From NCBI RefSeq assembly GCF_900142365.1, contig NZ_FRAP01000016.1, positions 1-64,000 of the forward strand: DNA of 64,000 nt. Direction: 5' to 3'. Shown piece after piece: positions 31,174 through 39,103 of this stretch (within the stretch, counting starts at the first letter, position 1; each line of letters opens with the position of its first letter). The notes under the pieces were generated by a model, which made no database searches, was not told the DNA's origin, and saw only the letters and a list, made by a program, of their open reading frames with translations. This stretch comes from Pseudonocardia thermophila. GTDB taxonomy: Bacteria > Actinomycetota > Actinomycetes > Mycobacteriales > Pseudonocardiaceae. The position numbers and the translations under genes were made by a program.

Positions 31174-32426
31174 GCGCCCGCAGCGGGATCAGCGCGGCCG
31201 CCCTCGTGGTGTGCCTCCTGGCGCTCGCCGCCCCGCCTGCGGTGGCGGCCGAGGACCGGCCGCCGGTGCCGCCGCCCGTGCGGTCGGCACCGCCGTCGGG
31301 TGCCCGACCCACGCCCGAGACCGCTCAGCTGGGCCCCGTGGTGTGCGGGGCCCCGGAACCGGCCGGCGCCGAACTCCTGCGGTCCGAGGCGGCCCGGATG
31401 CGGCTCGCCGAGCTGCACCGCATCGCCACCGGACGCGGGCAGCGCGTCGCCGTGATCGACACCGGGGTGGCACCCCACGCCGGCCTCGCCGGCCGGCTGA
31501 TCGGCGGCGGCGACTACCTCGCGGGCGGCGACGGGCTGCAGGACTGCGACGGCCACGGCACCGCGGTCGCCGGCATCATCGCGGCGAAACCGCCGCCGGG
31601 GACCACCGGGATGGTCGGTGTCGCCCCGGACGCCGAAGTGCTGTCCGTCCGCCAGACCAGCGACGCCGTGACGATCACCGACGCCCTCGGCGCCGAGGTC
31701 TCCCCCGGCACCACGACCACCCTGGCCAAGGCCATCGTCCTGGCCGTCGACCAGGGCGCGACCGTGATCAACATGAGCGAGGCGGCGTGCGTGCCCGCCG
31801 AACGGGCCGGCGCGGTCGGCGAGCTGGTCCACGCGGCGCTCGACTACGCCGTCGCCCGCGACGTCGTCGTCGTGGCGGCGATGGGCAACGCGGCCGGCCG
31901 GGCGTGCACCGGCGAAGGACTGGTGTCGATGCCCGCGTGGTTCGACGACGAGGTGCTGGCGGTCGGCGCGGTCGACGCGTTCGACGCGCCGGCGGGGTTC
32001 AGCTTCCGCGCGCCGTACGTGGACGTCGCCGCACCGGGGACGGAGCTGTACTCGCTCTCCCCGAGCGGGGGCTACACGGCTTCACCGGTCAACGGGACCA
32101 GTTTCGCTGCGCCGTGGGTCGCGGGGCTGGCTGCGGTGTTGCGGGAGCGGTATCCGCAGCTCTCCGCTCGGCAGGTGACGGAGCGGATCGTGGTCACGGC
32201 GCGACGAGCGCCGCACGGGCGGGACCAGGCCGTGGGGTTCGGGGTCGTCGACCCGCTGGCAGCGGTCACGGCGGAGCCGTTCTCCGGGGAGGAATCCGTG
32301 GCGACCCTGGCGGGGACCGGCGACGAGGTTACGGCGCCGGCGGGCGCGGTGCCGGTCGATCTGCTCGGGATCGGGGTGCTCGTCGTTGTCGTGGGGGTGG
32401 CCGGGGTGGTGGGGGCGCGGCGGTGA
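31170..32426 (+). CDS. mycP4: Mycosin MycP4, ESX-4 subtilisin-like protease
   Basis: A membrane-bound serine protease of the ESX complex, 418 residues. It has a signal peptide (about 1-27, ALVVCLLALAAPPAVAA), then a Pro-rich stretch, then the subtilase domain with D97 (AVIDTGVA), H129 (DCDGHGTAVAG) and S311 (NGTSFAAPWVAG). A C-terminal helix (LLGIGVLVVVVGVAGVV) anchors it. Extra Cys at 59, 126 and in CVPAE and RACTGEG may form disulfides as in other mycosins. GTG at 31170 overlaps eccD4. Confidence 0.94.
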   Translation: MSARSGISAAALVVCLLALAAPPAVAAEDRPPVPPPVRSAPPSGARPTPETAQLGPVVCGAPEPAGAELLRSEAARMRLAELHRIATGRGQRVAVIDTGVAPHAGLAGRLIGGGDYLAGGDGLQDCDGHGTAVAGIIAAKPPPGTTGMVGVAPDAEVLSVRQTSDAVTITDALGAEVSPGTTTTLAKAIVLAVDQGATVINMSEAACVPAERAGAVGELVHAALDYAVARDVVVVAAMGNAAGRACTGEGLVSMPAWFDDEVLAVGAVDAFDAPAGFSFRAPYVDVAAPGTELYSLSPSGGYTASPVNGTSFAAPWVAGLAAVLRERYPQLSARQVTERIVVTARRAPHGRDQAVGFGVVDPLAAVTAEPFSGEESVATLAGTGDEVTAPAGAVPVDLLGIGVLVVVVGVAGVVGARR

Positions 32427-32461
32427 CGGGGCCGCGGCGCGCGAGTGCGGATCTCACGACG

Positions 32462-32585
32462 GCGAGTTGGGGTTTTCCATGGCGGTTTACCATGGCGGCG
32501 AGTTGTCCCTCTCAGAGCGGCGAGTTGCCCTTCTGGGGAGCGCGAGTTGCCCCGTTGAGGTGCGCGAGTTGCCCCCCGTCGCACT
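32462..32585. repeat. 22-bp tandem repeat array
   Basis: GCGAGTTG recurs at 32498, 32520, 32542 and 32564, exactly 22 bases apart and mostly followed by CCC; a looser copy starts at 32462 and a partial one at 32441. CCATGGCGG also occurs twice (32478 and 32490). The array fills the space between the mycP4 stop and the HNH relic. It may be a recombination remnant or a dispersed intergenic repeat. Confidence 0.8.
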
Positions 32586-32832
32586 GCTCGCCAACGGCGA
32601 AAGCCAGAAAACCATCCGGCGCCTCATCACCACAGACGGCGCCACCATCGACGGCGAAACCCGCAGCCACGGATTCCACGGCCCCCTCGCCACCACCATC
32701 ACAGCCCCCGACGACGGCCACTGCACCGCCCCCTACCGCGACACCCCGATCCACCACATCGATCACCGCGTCCGCCACAGCGACGACGGACCGACCGACC
32801 TCGGCAACGGATACTGCGCGCTGCACGACTAG
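32578..32832 (+). pseudogene. Relic of DUF222/HNH endonuclease
   Basis: The frame reads VALLANGESQKTIRRLITT, then HGFHGPLATTITAPDDGHC, IHHIDHRVRHSDDGPTDLG and NGYCALHD, then stop. The order DDGHC..P....IHHIDH....GGPT.L.NG..LC..H is the C-terminal HNH domain of the DUF222 (13E12-type) nucleases of actinobacteria. The N-terminal part is gone, the second Cys of the DGHCxxPxC pair is Tyr, and no start codon or ribosome site is usable. Codon use is richer in A-ending codons than neighbours, which suggests transfer. Confidence 0.6.
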
Positions 32833-32904
32833 GCCAAGGAGATCGGGGTCAGCCGGCGACCACCTCGCAAGCTGAGGCGGCGAAGTCGCGCCCCATGAAC
32901 CTGT

Positions 32905-34323
32905 TCATCCGGGCTGCGGCACGTCCACGAGGGTGACGGCGTCGGGCCGGCTGAGGGTCGGACCGCCGGGTAGGAGGCGGAGGAGCCGCTCCGGCGCGGG
33001 GTGGGTGTCTTGCACGCCCAGGGCTGCGGCGGTGGGTTGGTCGGCGACGCCGTGGGTGACGCCGCTGGCGGAGACGAGCCAGATCGGGCCGTCGGTGCCG
33101 AGGCGGTCAGGAGCGGTGCCGCGGACGGCGCCGCCTGCGCCGACGACGGCGGCGTCGATCGCGGGGCCGGGGCCGTCGGACTGGGCGAGGGTGACGGCGA
33201 CGGCGGTGCCGGTCGGCATGGGCAGGGTGGTTGTCGTGCGGGCGGTGCCGACGGGGCGGTCGGGGTGCCAGGTCCAGCAGGTGACGGGGAGATCGGTCGG
33301 GCTGGGGAAGCGGAACGGGCGGCTCGGCCACTGGTCGACGGGCAGGCGGTGGACGGAGCCTGCTGCGCCGATGGCGGCGAGCGTCGTCTCCCGCGCTGGG
33401 GCGCCGTCGAGGAGGAGGGTGGCGATGCCGAGGGGGATCTCCTGCACGCCGTCGGTGAAGGTGACGAGGTAGCGGTCCTGGCCGTCGGCGGTGTGCGTGA
33501 CGAGGACGTCGCCGACGGCGGCGTCCAAGCCGGACGGCCCTGGTCGGCCGCGGCCGGGGACGGGTGGCACGCGGTAAGGGGCGCCCTCCGGGATCGCGTC
33601 GACGAGGGCAGCGGAGGCCTGGCGCGCTCGCGAGCGGTCGAGGGTGGCGAGGACGCGGGCGTCGGTGGAGTCGATCTGGTGGCGGCGGCCGTCGGCGACC
33701 AACCACAGGCGGCCGCCGGGATCGCGGAGCAGGCCGGCGTCGTCGACGGGACCGGGGGCGGGTGGCTGCGGGAGCGGGCCGGCGAGGACGGTGGTCGCGA
33801 CGAGGCGGCCGTCCAGGTCGACGGCGTCGCAGAGGGCCCAGCGCGGCTCGATCGAGACGTCGGGGCGGGTGGCGAGGGCGCCCGGGACGTTCGCGGCGGC
33901 GGTGCGCGGCGCGTCGGCGATGCCGTCGTCCGGCACGACGACCGGTTCCGCGGTGGCCGGATCGGTCGGGGCGGCACCGCTGCGAGCGAGGGCGGCGATG
34001 ACGAGCCGGGCCGCGAGCAGATCGGTGACCGGGACGAGGCGATCGGGATCGCGGGCGACCACGTACATCGCGCCGGACTGCTGACCGACCACGACGGCCG
34101 AGCGCTGCCACAGCGGCTTCGGGCTGATCAGGGCGACGAGCAAGCAGGCGGCGACGGCGAGCGCACCGAGGGCGACGCTGCCGCCCGCGGCGCGGCGCTG
34201 GCTGCGGACCTGCTCGTGCAGCGGAACGGGATCGCCGCGGACGAGGGCGGCCTCGAGGCGGCGCATGCCGTAGCGGTAGCCGTCGACCTGGTCCCGAGTG
34301 GCGGGGAGACTCGCACGGGACAC
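32905..34323 (-). CDS. eccB4: ESX-4 membrane component EccB4
   Basis: A 472-residue component with a short cytosolic N-terminus (RDQVDGYRYGMRRLEAAL, the family signature), one transmembrane helix at about 48-67, and a large outer domain of beta repeats (DGRRHQIDSTDARVL, SGVTHGVADQPTAAALG). Cys in RWALCDAV and PVTCWTW could form the disulfide of EccB. GTG at 34323. It is convergent with mycP4, the same layout as Rv3447c-Rv3450c, with repeats and an HNH relic between them. Confidence 0.94.
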   Translation of the reverse strand: MSRASLPATRDQVDGYRYGMRRLEAALVRGDPVPLHEQVRSQRRAAGGSVALGALAVAACLLVALISPKPLWQRSAVVVGQQSGAMYVVARDPDRLVPVTDLLAARLVIAALARSGAAPTDPATAEPVVVPDDGIADAPRTAAANVPGALATRPDVSIEPRWALCDAVDLDGRLVATTVLAGPLPQPPAPGPVDDAGLLRDPGGRLWLVADGRRHQIDSTDARVLATLDRSRARQASAALVDAIPEGAPYRVPPVPGRGRPGPSGLDAAVGDVLVTHTADGQDRYLVTFTDGVQEIPLGIATLLLDGAPARETTLAAIGAAGSVHRLPVDQWPSRPFRFPSPTDLPVTCWTWHPDRPVGTARTTTTLPMPTGTAVAVTLAQSDGPGPAIDAAVVGAGGAVRGTAPDRLGTDGPIWLVSASGVTHGVADQPTAAALGVQDTHPAPERLLRLLPGGPTLSRPDAVTLVDVPQPG

Positions 34324-34377
34324 AGGGGAGACGCTAGCGAGCCGCGCCGCCGCCGCGGGGGTGTTCCGGAGAACTCG

Positions 34378-35319
34378 TCAGACCGAGATCGCGTCCAGCC
34401 GCTCCTTGATGAACGGCGCCGACACCACGGGATCCAACCCGGCGACCTTGCCCACCGGCGGCTCGAGCGGCGTGACGACGGCGTCGTGGTCGAGCTCGAA
34501 GAAGAACACCAGCGACATCAGCTCTTCGTGCGGCGCGGACGGCTGCGGCGGCAGCACGCGGTGCCGGCCGGAGCGCCAGCGCTTACCGGTCCAGTGCTCC
34601 AGCAGATCACCGATGTTGATCGTGAGCGCGGCCGGGTCGTACGGCGCGTCCATCCAGCCGCGCGGCTCGACGTCGACCTGCAGGCCACCCGCGCCGGGTT
34701 CCCTGTCGAGCACGGTGACGGTGCCGAAGTCGGTGTGCGGGCCGATGCGGTACTGCCCCGGTTCGGGCCGCCCCACCTCCGACAGCGGCGGGTACCGGTT
34801 GATGTTGAACGTCCACGTGGGGTTGCGGGCGAGCCGGGTGAGCGCGTCGCGCTCCTGGCCGAGCGCGGTCGCGCACAGCTCCAGCAGGTCGTGCGCCACC
34901 CGCGTCATCGCCGCGACGTAGCGAGCGGCCACCGCCTGCAGCTCGGGGATCTCGTCGGGCCACACGTTCGGCGGGAACCACACCGCGTCGACGGCGGGAT
35001 CCCCGGTCGAGCTGTCCGGCCCGATCGCGAACGACTCCTTGAGGTCCGGCGGGGTCGGTGTGCCCTCGGCGAGCGCGTTCGCCTCGACACCCGGCGGCAG
35101 CCAGCCGCGTCCGCCGATGCGGGCCGCGTAGCGCTGCTTCACCTCGGTGGGCAGCCGGAAGAAGCGGCGAGCGGCCACGCGCAGGTCCCGGCGCAGCTCG
35201 TCCGCCACACCGTGCCCGGTGACCAGCAGGAACCCGGCCCGCTGCAGGGCGGTGTCGACGATGCGCTCGATGGCCGGGTTCCCGGTGCGCCAGGCGGCGA
35301 GATCGATGGTCGGGATCAT
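34378..35319 (-). CDS. 2-oxoglutarate/Fe(II) oxygenase, IPNS-like
   Basis: A 313-residue protein of the isopenicillin N synthase-like superfamily. The N-terminal DIOX_N segment is MIPTIDLAAW to GFLLVTGHGVADEL. The metal triad is H195, D197 (GPHTDFGTVTVL) and H253 (SGRHRVL), with INIGDLLEHWT between. At the place of the usual 2-oxoglutarate Arg motif (RxS) it reads LMS (267-269), so cosubstrate binding may differ. ATG at 35319 overlaps the deaminase stop (ATGA), which links it to a permease-deaminase unit. By analogy with fungal thymine 7-hydroxylase a pyrimidine base is a possible substrate; this is inference. Confidence 0.85.
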   Translation of the reverse strand: MIPTIDLAAWRTGNPAIERIVDTALQRAGFLLVTGHGVADELRRDLRVAARRFFRLPTEVKQRYAARIGGRGWLPPGVEANALAEGTPTPPDLKESFAIGPDSSTGDPAVDAVWFPPNVWPDEIPELQAVAARYVAAMTRVAHDLLELCATALGQERDALTRLARNPTWTFNINRYPPLSEVGRPEPGQYRIGPHTDFGTVTVLDREPGAGGLQVDVEPRGWMDAPYDPAALTINIGDLLEHWTGKRWRSGRHRVLPPQPSAPHEELMSLVFFFELDHDAVVTPLEPPVGKVAGLDPVVSAPFIKERLDAISV

Positions 35320-35768
35320 GAGGGCTCCCCGATGTCCTCGTTCCACAGCTGCGGGTTGGCGGCGATGAAGTCGGTCATGAGGGCGACGCACTCGGGATCG
35401 TCGAGGATCGTGATCTCCACGCCGTGCTCGGCGAGCCAGTCGTGGCCGCCGTGGAACGTCCGCGACTCGCCGATCAGCACCCGACCGATGCCGAACTGGC
35501 GCACCAGCCCCGAGCAGTACCAGCACGGCGACAACGTGGTGACCATGGTGGTGGTGCGGTAGTCGCGTTGCCGGCCCGCCGCCCGGAACGCGGCGGTCTC
35601 GGCGTGCATCGACGGATCGCCGTCCTGGACGCGCCGGTTGTGGCCGCGGCCGAGGACGGTGCCGTCAGCGGCGACCAGCGCGGCCCCGATCGGGATCCCA
35701 CCCTCGGCGAGCCCGGCCTTGGCCTCCGCGACGGCGACGGCGAGCAACTCGTGATCAGTCACGGGCAT
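35316..35768 (-). CDS. Cytosine deaminase, fungal (FCY1) type
   Basis: A 150-residue zinc deaminase of the cytidine/deoxycytidylate superfamily. The zinc site is H55-A-E57 and P81-C82-W-Y-C85. GGIPIGAALV, GRGHNRR near the N-terminus and the ending DDPECVALMTDFI..NP..W.EDIGE track yeast cytosine deaminase closely, as recalled. This is not the CodA amidohydrolase of enteric bacteria. ATG at 35768 lies inside the end of the upstream permease gene; GTG at 35780 is the alternative start. It would convert cytosine (and perhaps 5-methylcytosine) to uracil (thymine). Confidence 0.85.
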   Translation of the reverse strand: MPVTDHELLAVAVAEAKAGLAEGGIPIGAALVAADGTVLGRGHNRRVQDGDPSMHAETAAFRAAGRQRDYRTTTMVTTLSPCWYCSGLVRQFGIGRVLIGESRTFHGGHDWLAEHGVEITILDDPECVALMTDFIAANPQLWNEDIGEPS

Positions 35769-37158
35769 CAGTGTGCCCACCGAGCCTGCGGAACAGCAGC
35801 GCGTACAGGGCGGCGGCGACCAGGAACCCGGTGGCGAACCCGAGGTCGCCGATCTCGGGCACGGCCTCCGCGACCAGGCCCGTGTACAGCTCCTGGTTGG
35901 CGAACAGCAGCACCGACACGACGATGCCGACGACGAGCGCGACGAGCCCGGCGTGGTTGGTGTAGCTGCGGTCGTAGAGGAGCTCGGACGCCGGGGTGCG
36001 CCGGCGCAGCGCCATGTCGGCGAGCGTGATGCCCAGCCACGGCCCGATCCAGTAGACGATGACGAGCAGGAAGCTCTCGTAGCCGTGCGCGGCGTCGGGC
36101 AGCGCGAGCAGCGCGATCACGAACCCGACGATCCCGAACCCGACGGCCACCGCCGCACGGGCCCGCGCCAGCGGCACGTCGATGCCGAGGCACAGGAACG
36201 CCATCGCCCCCGAGTACACGTTCAGCACGTTCGCGGCGACGGCGCCCAGCACGATCGCGAGCAGGGTGAGCGCGGCGAGCCAGCCGGGCAGCAGCCCGGT
36301 GAAGTTCGCGGTGGGGTTGTCCGAGGTCAGCCCGGCTCCGGTCGCGGCGCACACCGACGCCGCCCCGACGATCATGAGCAGCGAGGTGGACGTGAACAAC
36401 CCGATCCCGGCCGCGAGCCCGGTGCGCAGCCGCGGGCTGTCCGCGGGCAGGTAGCGCGCGTAGTCGGCCGCGTAAGGGCTCCACCCGGCTGTGTAGCCGA
36501 ACACGGCGCCGACGGTGAGGAGGAACCCCGCGAGCCCGCCGGTGCCGCCCTCGGCGGGCAGCGCGGCCGGATCGAACCCGGTCAGCACGATCACCGCGCC
36601 GATCAGGAAGATCACCGCGAGGACGGGGAAGGCCACCCGCTCGAACGCGTGCACCAGGTTGTGCCCGAAGAACGCCACCCCGACCTGCACGAGCACGACC
36701 AGCACCAGCGCCGCGACGACCGGCAGCCCGGTCAGCTCGGTCAGCGCGAACGACGCGCTCACGCTGTTAACGGCGAACCACCCGCACCCCGACGTGATCG
36801 TCATCAATCCGGCCGGCAGCGCGTTGCCGCGGTAGCCGAAGGCGAGCCGTCCGAGCACCATCTGCGGGACGCCCACGCGGGGCCCGTGCGCCGAGAGCAC
36901 GCCGTGCGCGATCGCGGCGAGGCCGTTGCCGAGCAGGATCGCCGCCACGGCCTGGCCGAACGTCAGCTTGAAGACCAGCACCGACAGGACGCCGACGAAG
37001 ATCGTCGCGAACTCGAGGTTCGGCGAGGTCCACATCCAGAACAGCCGGATCGGCCTGCCGTGCCGCTCCTCGTCCGGGATCGGCTCGTTGCCACCCGGTT
37101 CGACGGCGACGACCTTGCTCCCGTAGTGCCGCGACGAGGTGCCCGGTTCGACGCTCAC
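35755..37158 (-). CDS. codB: NCS1-family cytosine/purine permease
   Basis: A 467-residue transporter with about 12 helices. It starts with a hydrophilic segment (PGGNEPIPDEERHGRP), then FWMWTSPNLEFATIFVGVL, the NCS1 family signature, and GYTAGWSPYAADYARYLP in the middle, which fits CodB-like cytosine permeases. GTG at 37158 follows TGAGGGTGA. The downstream deaminase gene starts within its last 14 bases, so uptake and deamination are probably coupled. Confidence 0.88.
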   Translation of the reverse strand: MSVEPGTSSRHYGSKVVAVEPGGNEPIPDEERHGRPIRLFWMWTSPNLEFATIFVGVLSVLVFKLTFGQAVAAILLGNGLAAIAHGVLSAHGPRVGVPQMVLGRLAFGYRGNALPAGLMTITSGCGWFAVNSVSASFALTELTGLPVVAALVLVVLVQVGVAFFGHNLVHAFERVAFPVLAVIFLIGAVIVLTGFDPAALPAEGGTGGLAGFLLTVGAVFGYTAGWSPYAADYARYLPADSPRLRTGLAAGIGLFTSTSLLMIVGAASVCAATGAGLTSDNPTANFTGLLPGWLAALTLLAIVLGAVAANVLNVYSGAMAFLCLGIDVPLARARAAVAVGFGIVGFVIALLALPDAAHGYESFLLVIVYWIGPWLGITLADMALRRRTPASELLYDRSYTNHAGLVALVVGIVVSVLLFANQELYTGLVAEAVPEIGDLGFATGFLVAAALYALLFRRLGGHTDARD

Positions 37159-37212
37159 GCCGATCACCCTCAGCCCAGCGCCCGCGCTGAGGCAAGCCGC
37201 CTGACCAGCTGT

Positions 37213-37223
37213 AACACAGTGTT
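37213..37223. promoter_or_regulatory. Short palindrome upstream of codB
   Basis: AACACAGTGTT is a perfect 11-base palindrome in the 86 bases between the MFS gene and the permease gene. It could be part of an operator or a promoter; eleven bases are easily found by chance. Confidence 0.25.
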
Positions 37224-37244
37224 CGCAGCCGTCTTGCACGCCGG

Positions 37245-38423
37245 TCACGCCGGGTCGGCTGTGCACACGGGCTCGGCCGCCGGGTGCGGGGTGCGCAGCG
37301 CGGCGACGGTGCCCGCAGCGAGCAGCGCGGCCGCCGCAGACGCCCACGTGAGGGCGACGTAGCCGAGGCCGGCGCCGATGATCGCCGCACCGATCGCGGG
37401 CCCGACCGTGATGCCGACGTTGAACGCCGAGACGTTCGTGGCCGCGGCCAGTGTGCGGGCCTGCCCGGCCAGGTCGAACACCCGGGCGGTGAGCACGGGG
37501 TTCGTGGCGAACGCGGCGACGCCGAACAACCCGATCGTCGTGACCGCGACCACCGGCGAGCCGAGCCCGGCACCGAGCACGACGGCGAGCGCGGCGAGCG
37601 CGGCGAGCGCCCCGAGCAGGGTCGGCATCGGCCACCTGTCGGCGGTGCGGCTGGCCAGCGCGATGCCCATGACGGAACCGATCCCGTACAGGCCGAGCAC
37701 GGCGGGCACCGCCACCGACGACAGGCCGGTGACCTCGACGAGCATCGGCGCGAGGTAACTGAACACGATCAGCACGGCCGTGGTGGTCAGGGCGTTCGTG
37801 CTGTAGGCGAGCCAGAGCCGGGGGTTGCGCATCGCCCGCAGTTCGGCGGCCACGGCGGGCCGCGGTCCCGGGTCGGCCGCGTCCGCCGGCACCGAGAGCC
37901 GGATCCCGACGCCGACGGCCGCGGACATCGCCGCGATCGTCCAGAACGCGGCCCGCCAACCCCACTGCTCGCCGATCAGCGTCCCGAGCGGCATTCCCGC
38001 GACGGCAGCGACGGTGAGCCCGCCCGCGACCAGGGCCATGGCCCGCGCCCGGCGTTCAGCCGGCACCAGTGCTGCGGCGGTGACGGTGGCGACCGCCCAG
38101 AACCCGGCGTAGACGACCGCGGCGACGACCCGGGTCACCATCAGCACCCCGTAGCCGGGGGCGAGCGCGCCCACCGCGTGCGCGGCGGCGAACGCGCTGA
38201 CGAACCCCAGCAGCGACGTGCGCCGCGGCAGGTGCAGCGTGGCGACGGCGAGCACCGGCGCCCCGACGAGCATCCCGACGGCGAACCCGGAGATCAGCAG
38301 CCCGGCCTGCGGTACGGACACGCCCAGGTCGGCGACGATCATCGGCAGCAGCCCGGTGAGCATCAGCTCGGACGTGCCCTGCGCGAAGATCGCGACGCCG
38401 AGCACGACGACGGCGAACGGCAT
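37245..38423 (-). CDS. MFS transporter, DHA1-type drug exporter
   Basis: A 392-residue 12-helix membrane protein of the drug:H+ antiporter type (chloramphenicol-exporter-like). Features are GVAIFAQGTSELMLTGLLP in helix 1 and GFAVGMLVGAPVLAVATLHLPRR around helix 2-3, with ends given only. The motif-C-like GMPLGTLIGEQWGWRAAF is in helix 5. ATG at 38423 follows GGGGGGAA by five bases. It lies 35 bases after a TetR gene in the same direction, so exporter and regulator are likely one unit. The substrate is unknown. Confidence 0.85.
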   Translation of the reverse strand: MPFAVVVLGVAIFAQGTSELMLTGLLPMIVADLGVSVPQAGLLISGFAVGMLVGAPVLAVATLHLPRRTSLLGFVSAFAAAHAVGALAPGYGVLMVTRVVAAVVYAGFWAVATVTAAALVPAERRARAMALVAGGLTVAAVAGMPLGTLIGEQWGWRAAFWTIAAMSAAVGVGIRLSVPADAADPGPRPAVAAELRAMRNPRLWLAYSTNALTTTAVLIVFSYLAPMLVEVTGLSSVAVPAVLGLYGIGSVMGIALASRTADRWPMPTLLGALAALAALAVVLGAGLGSPVVAVTTIGLFGVAAFATNPVLTARVFDLAGQARTLAAATNVSAFNVGITVGPAIGAAIIGAGLGYVALTWASAAAALLAAGTVAALRTPHPAAEPVCTADPA

Positions 38424-38458
38424 GGTTCCCCCCACGGAAAGAAGCGGTGCAGCGCGCG

Positions 38459-39037
38459 TCAGAGCGCGGTGACGGCGGTGTCGGCGATCGCGGCGAGCTC
38501 GTCCGGCCCGGCCCCGGCGCGCGCGGCCACGCGCATGCCGCTGACCGTCGCGATGACGAACCGGGCCAGCGCCTCGGGATCCCGGCCGGGATCGATCTCA
38601 CCTGCGGACTGCGCGGCGGCGAAGGCGTCCCGCAGGAGCGCCAGCCGCCGCTCCCCGTCCCGCCGCAGTAGTCGTGCCACCTCGGGATCGGACTCGCCCA
38701 GCTCCACGACGGTGTTCACCACCAGGCACCCGGCCGGCTCGTCCGGCGGCGGTTGCACGCCCTGACCGAGCAGCTCCCGCACGCGATCGCGGACGGGTGC
38801 GTCTCGCTCCAGGACCTCGCTGGCCCGGCGGAACGCCTCCTCGCAGTACCGCTCCAGCGCCGCGAGGAACAGCCGGTGCTTGTCGGTGAACGTGTTGTAG
38901 ATGCTGCTGCGGCGCAGCCCGGTGGCGGCGCACAGCGCCTCGGTCGAGGTGCCGGCGAACCCCGTCTCCCAGAACGCGCGCATCGCCGCGTCCAGCACGC
39001 TCGCCTCGTCGAAGGTCCTCGGCCTCGGCACGGCCAC
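38459..39037 (-). CDS. TetR-family transcriptional regulator
   Basis: A 192-residue repressor-type protein. The N-terminal helix-turn-helix is at about 12-50 (VLDAAMRAFWETGFAGTST, then GLRRSSIYNTF), followed by a ligand-binding core with CLVVNTVVELGESD and LARFVIATVSGMRVAAR, as in the AcrR/NemR-like branch. GTG at 39037 is the preferred start. An imperfect palindrome lies just upstream. It is followed by the MFS exporter gene, so it probably represses both; whether it also governs the permease genes is unknown. Confidence 0.88.
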   Translation of the reverse strand: MAVPRPRTFDEASVLDAAMRAFWETGFAGTSTEALCAATGLRRSSIYNTFTDKHRLFLAALERYCEEAFRRASEVLERDAPVRDRVRELLGQGVQPPPDEPAGCLVVNTVVELGESDPEVARLLRRDGERRLALLRDAFAAAQSAGEIDPGRDPEALARFVIATVSGMRVAARAGAGPDELAAIADTAVTAL

Positions 39038-39048
39038 GACGGTAGCAC

Positions 39049-39074
39049 AGTTTTGGACTGATCCATACAAAACT
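39049..39074. promoter_or_regulatory. Candidate TetR operator
   Basis: AGTTTTGGACTGA and its partner half (reverse complement AGTTTTGTATGGA) form an imperfect palindrome with 10 of 13 matching positions, starting 12 bases upstream of the TetR start. It is AT-rich in a GC-rich region and placed to overlap the promoter, as expected of an autoregulated TetR gene. Confidence 0.55.
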
Positions 39075-39103
39075 TGGGCAGCGGTTGACGCCGCGCCGAC
39101 CCC

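Noticed and set aside
32512-32826. Minus-strand open frame opposite the HNH relic
   Set aside because: Only the plus-strand frame shows the HNH residues; the other is low-complexity.
37245-38423. Calling the MFS gene a chloramphenicol resistance gene
   Set aside because: The family contains such exporters, but substrate cannot be read from the sequence; kept as a generic exporter.
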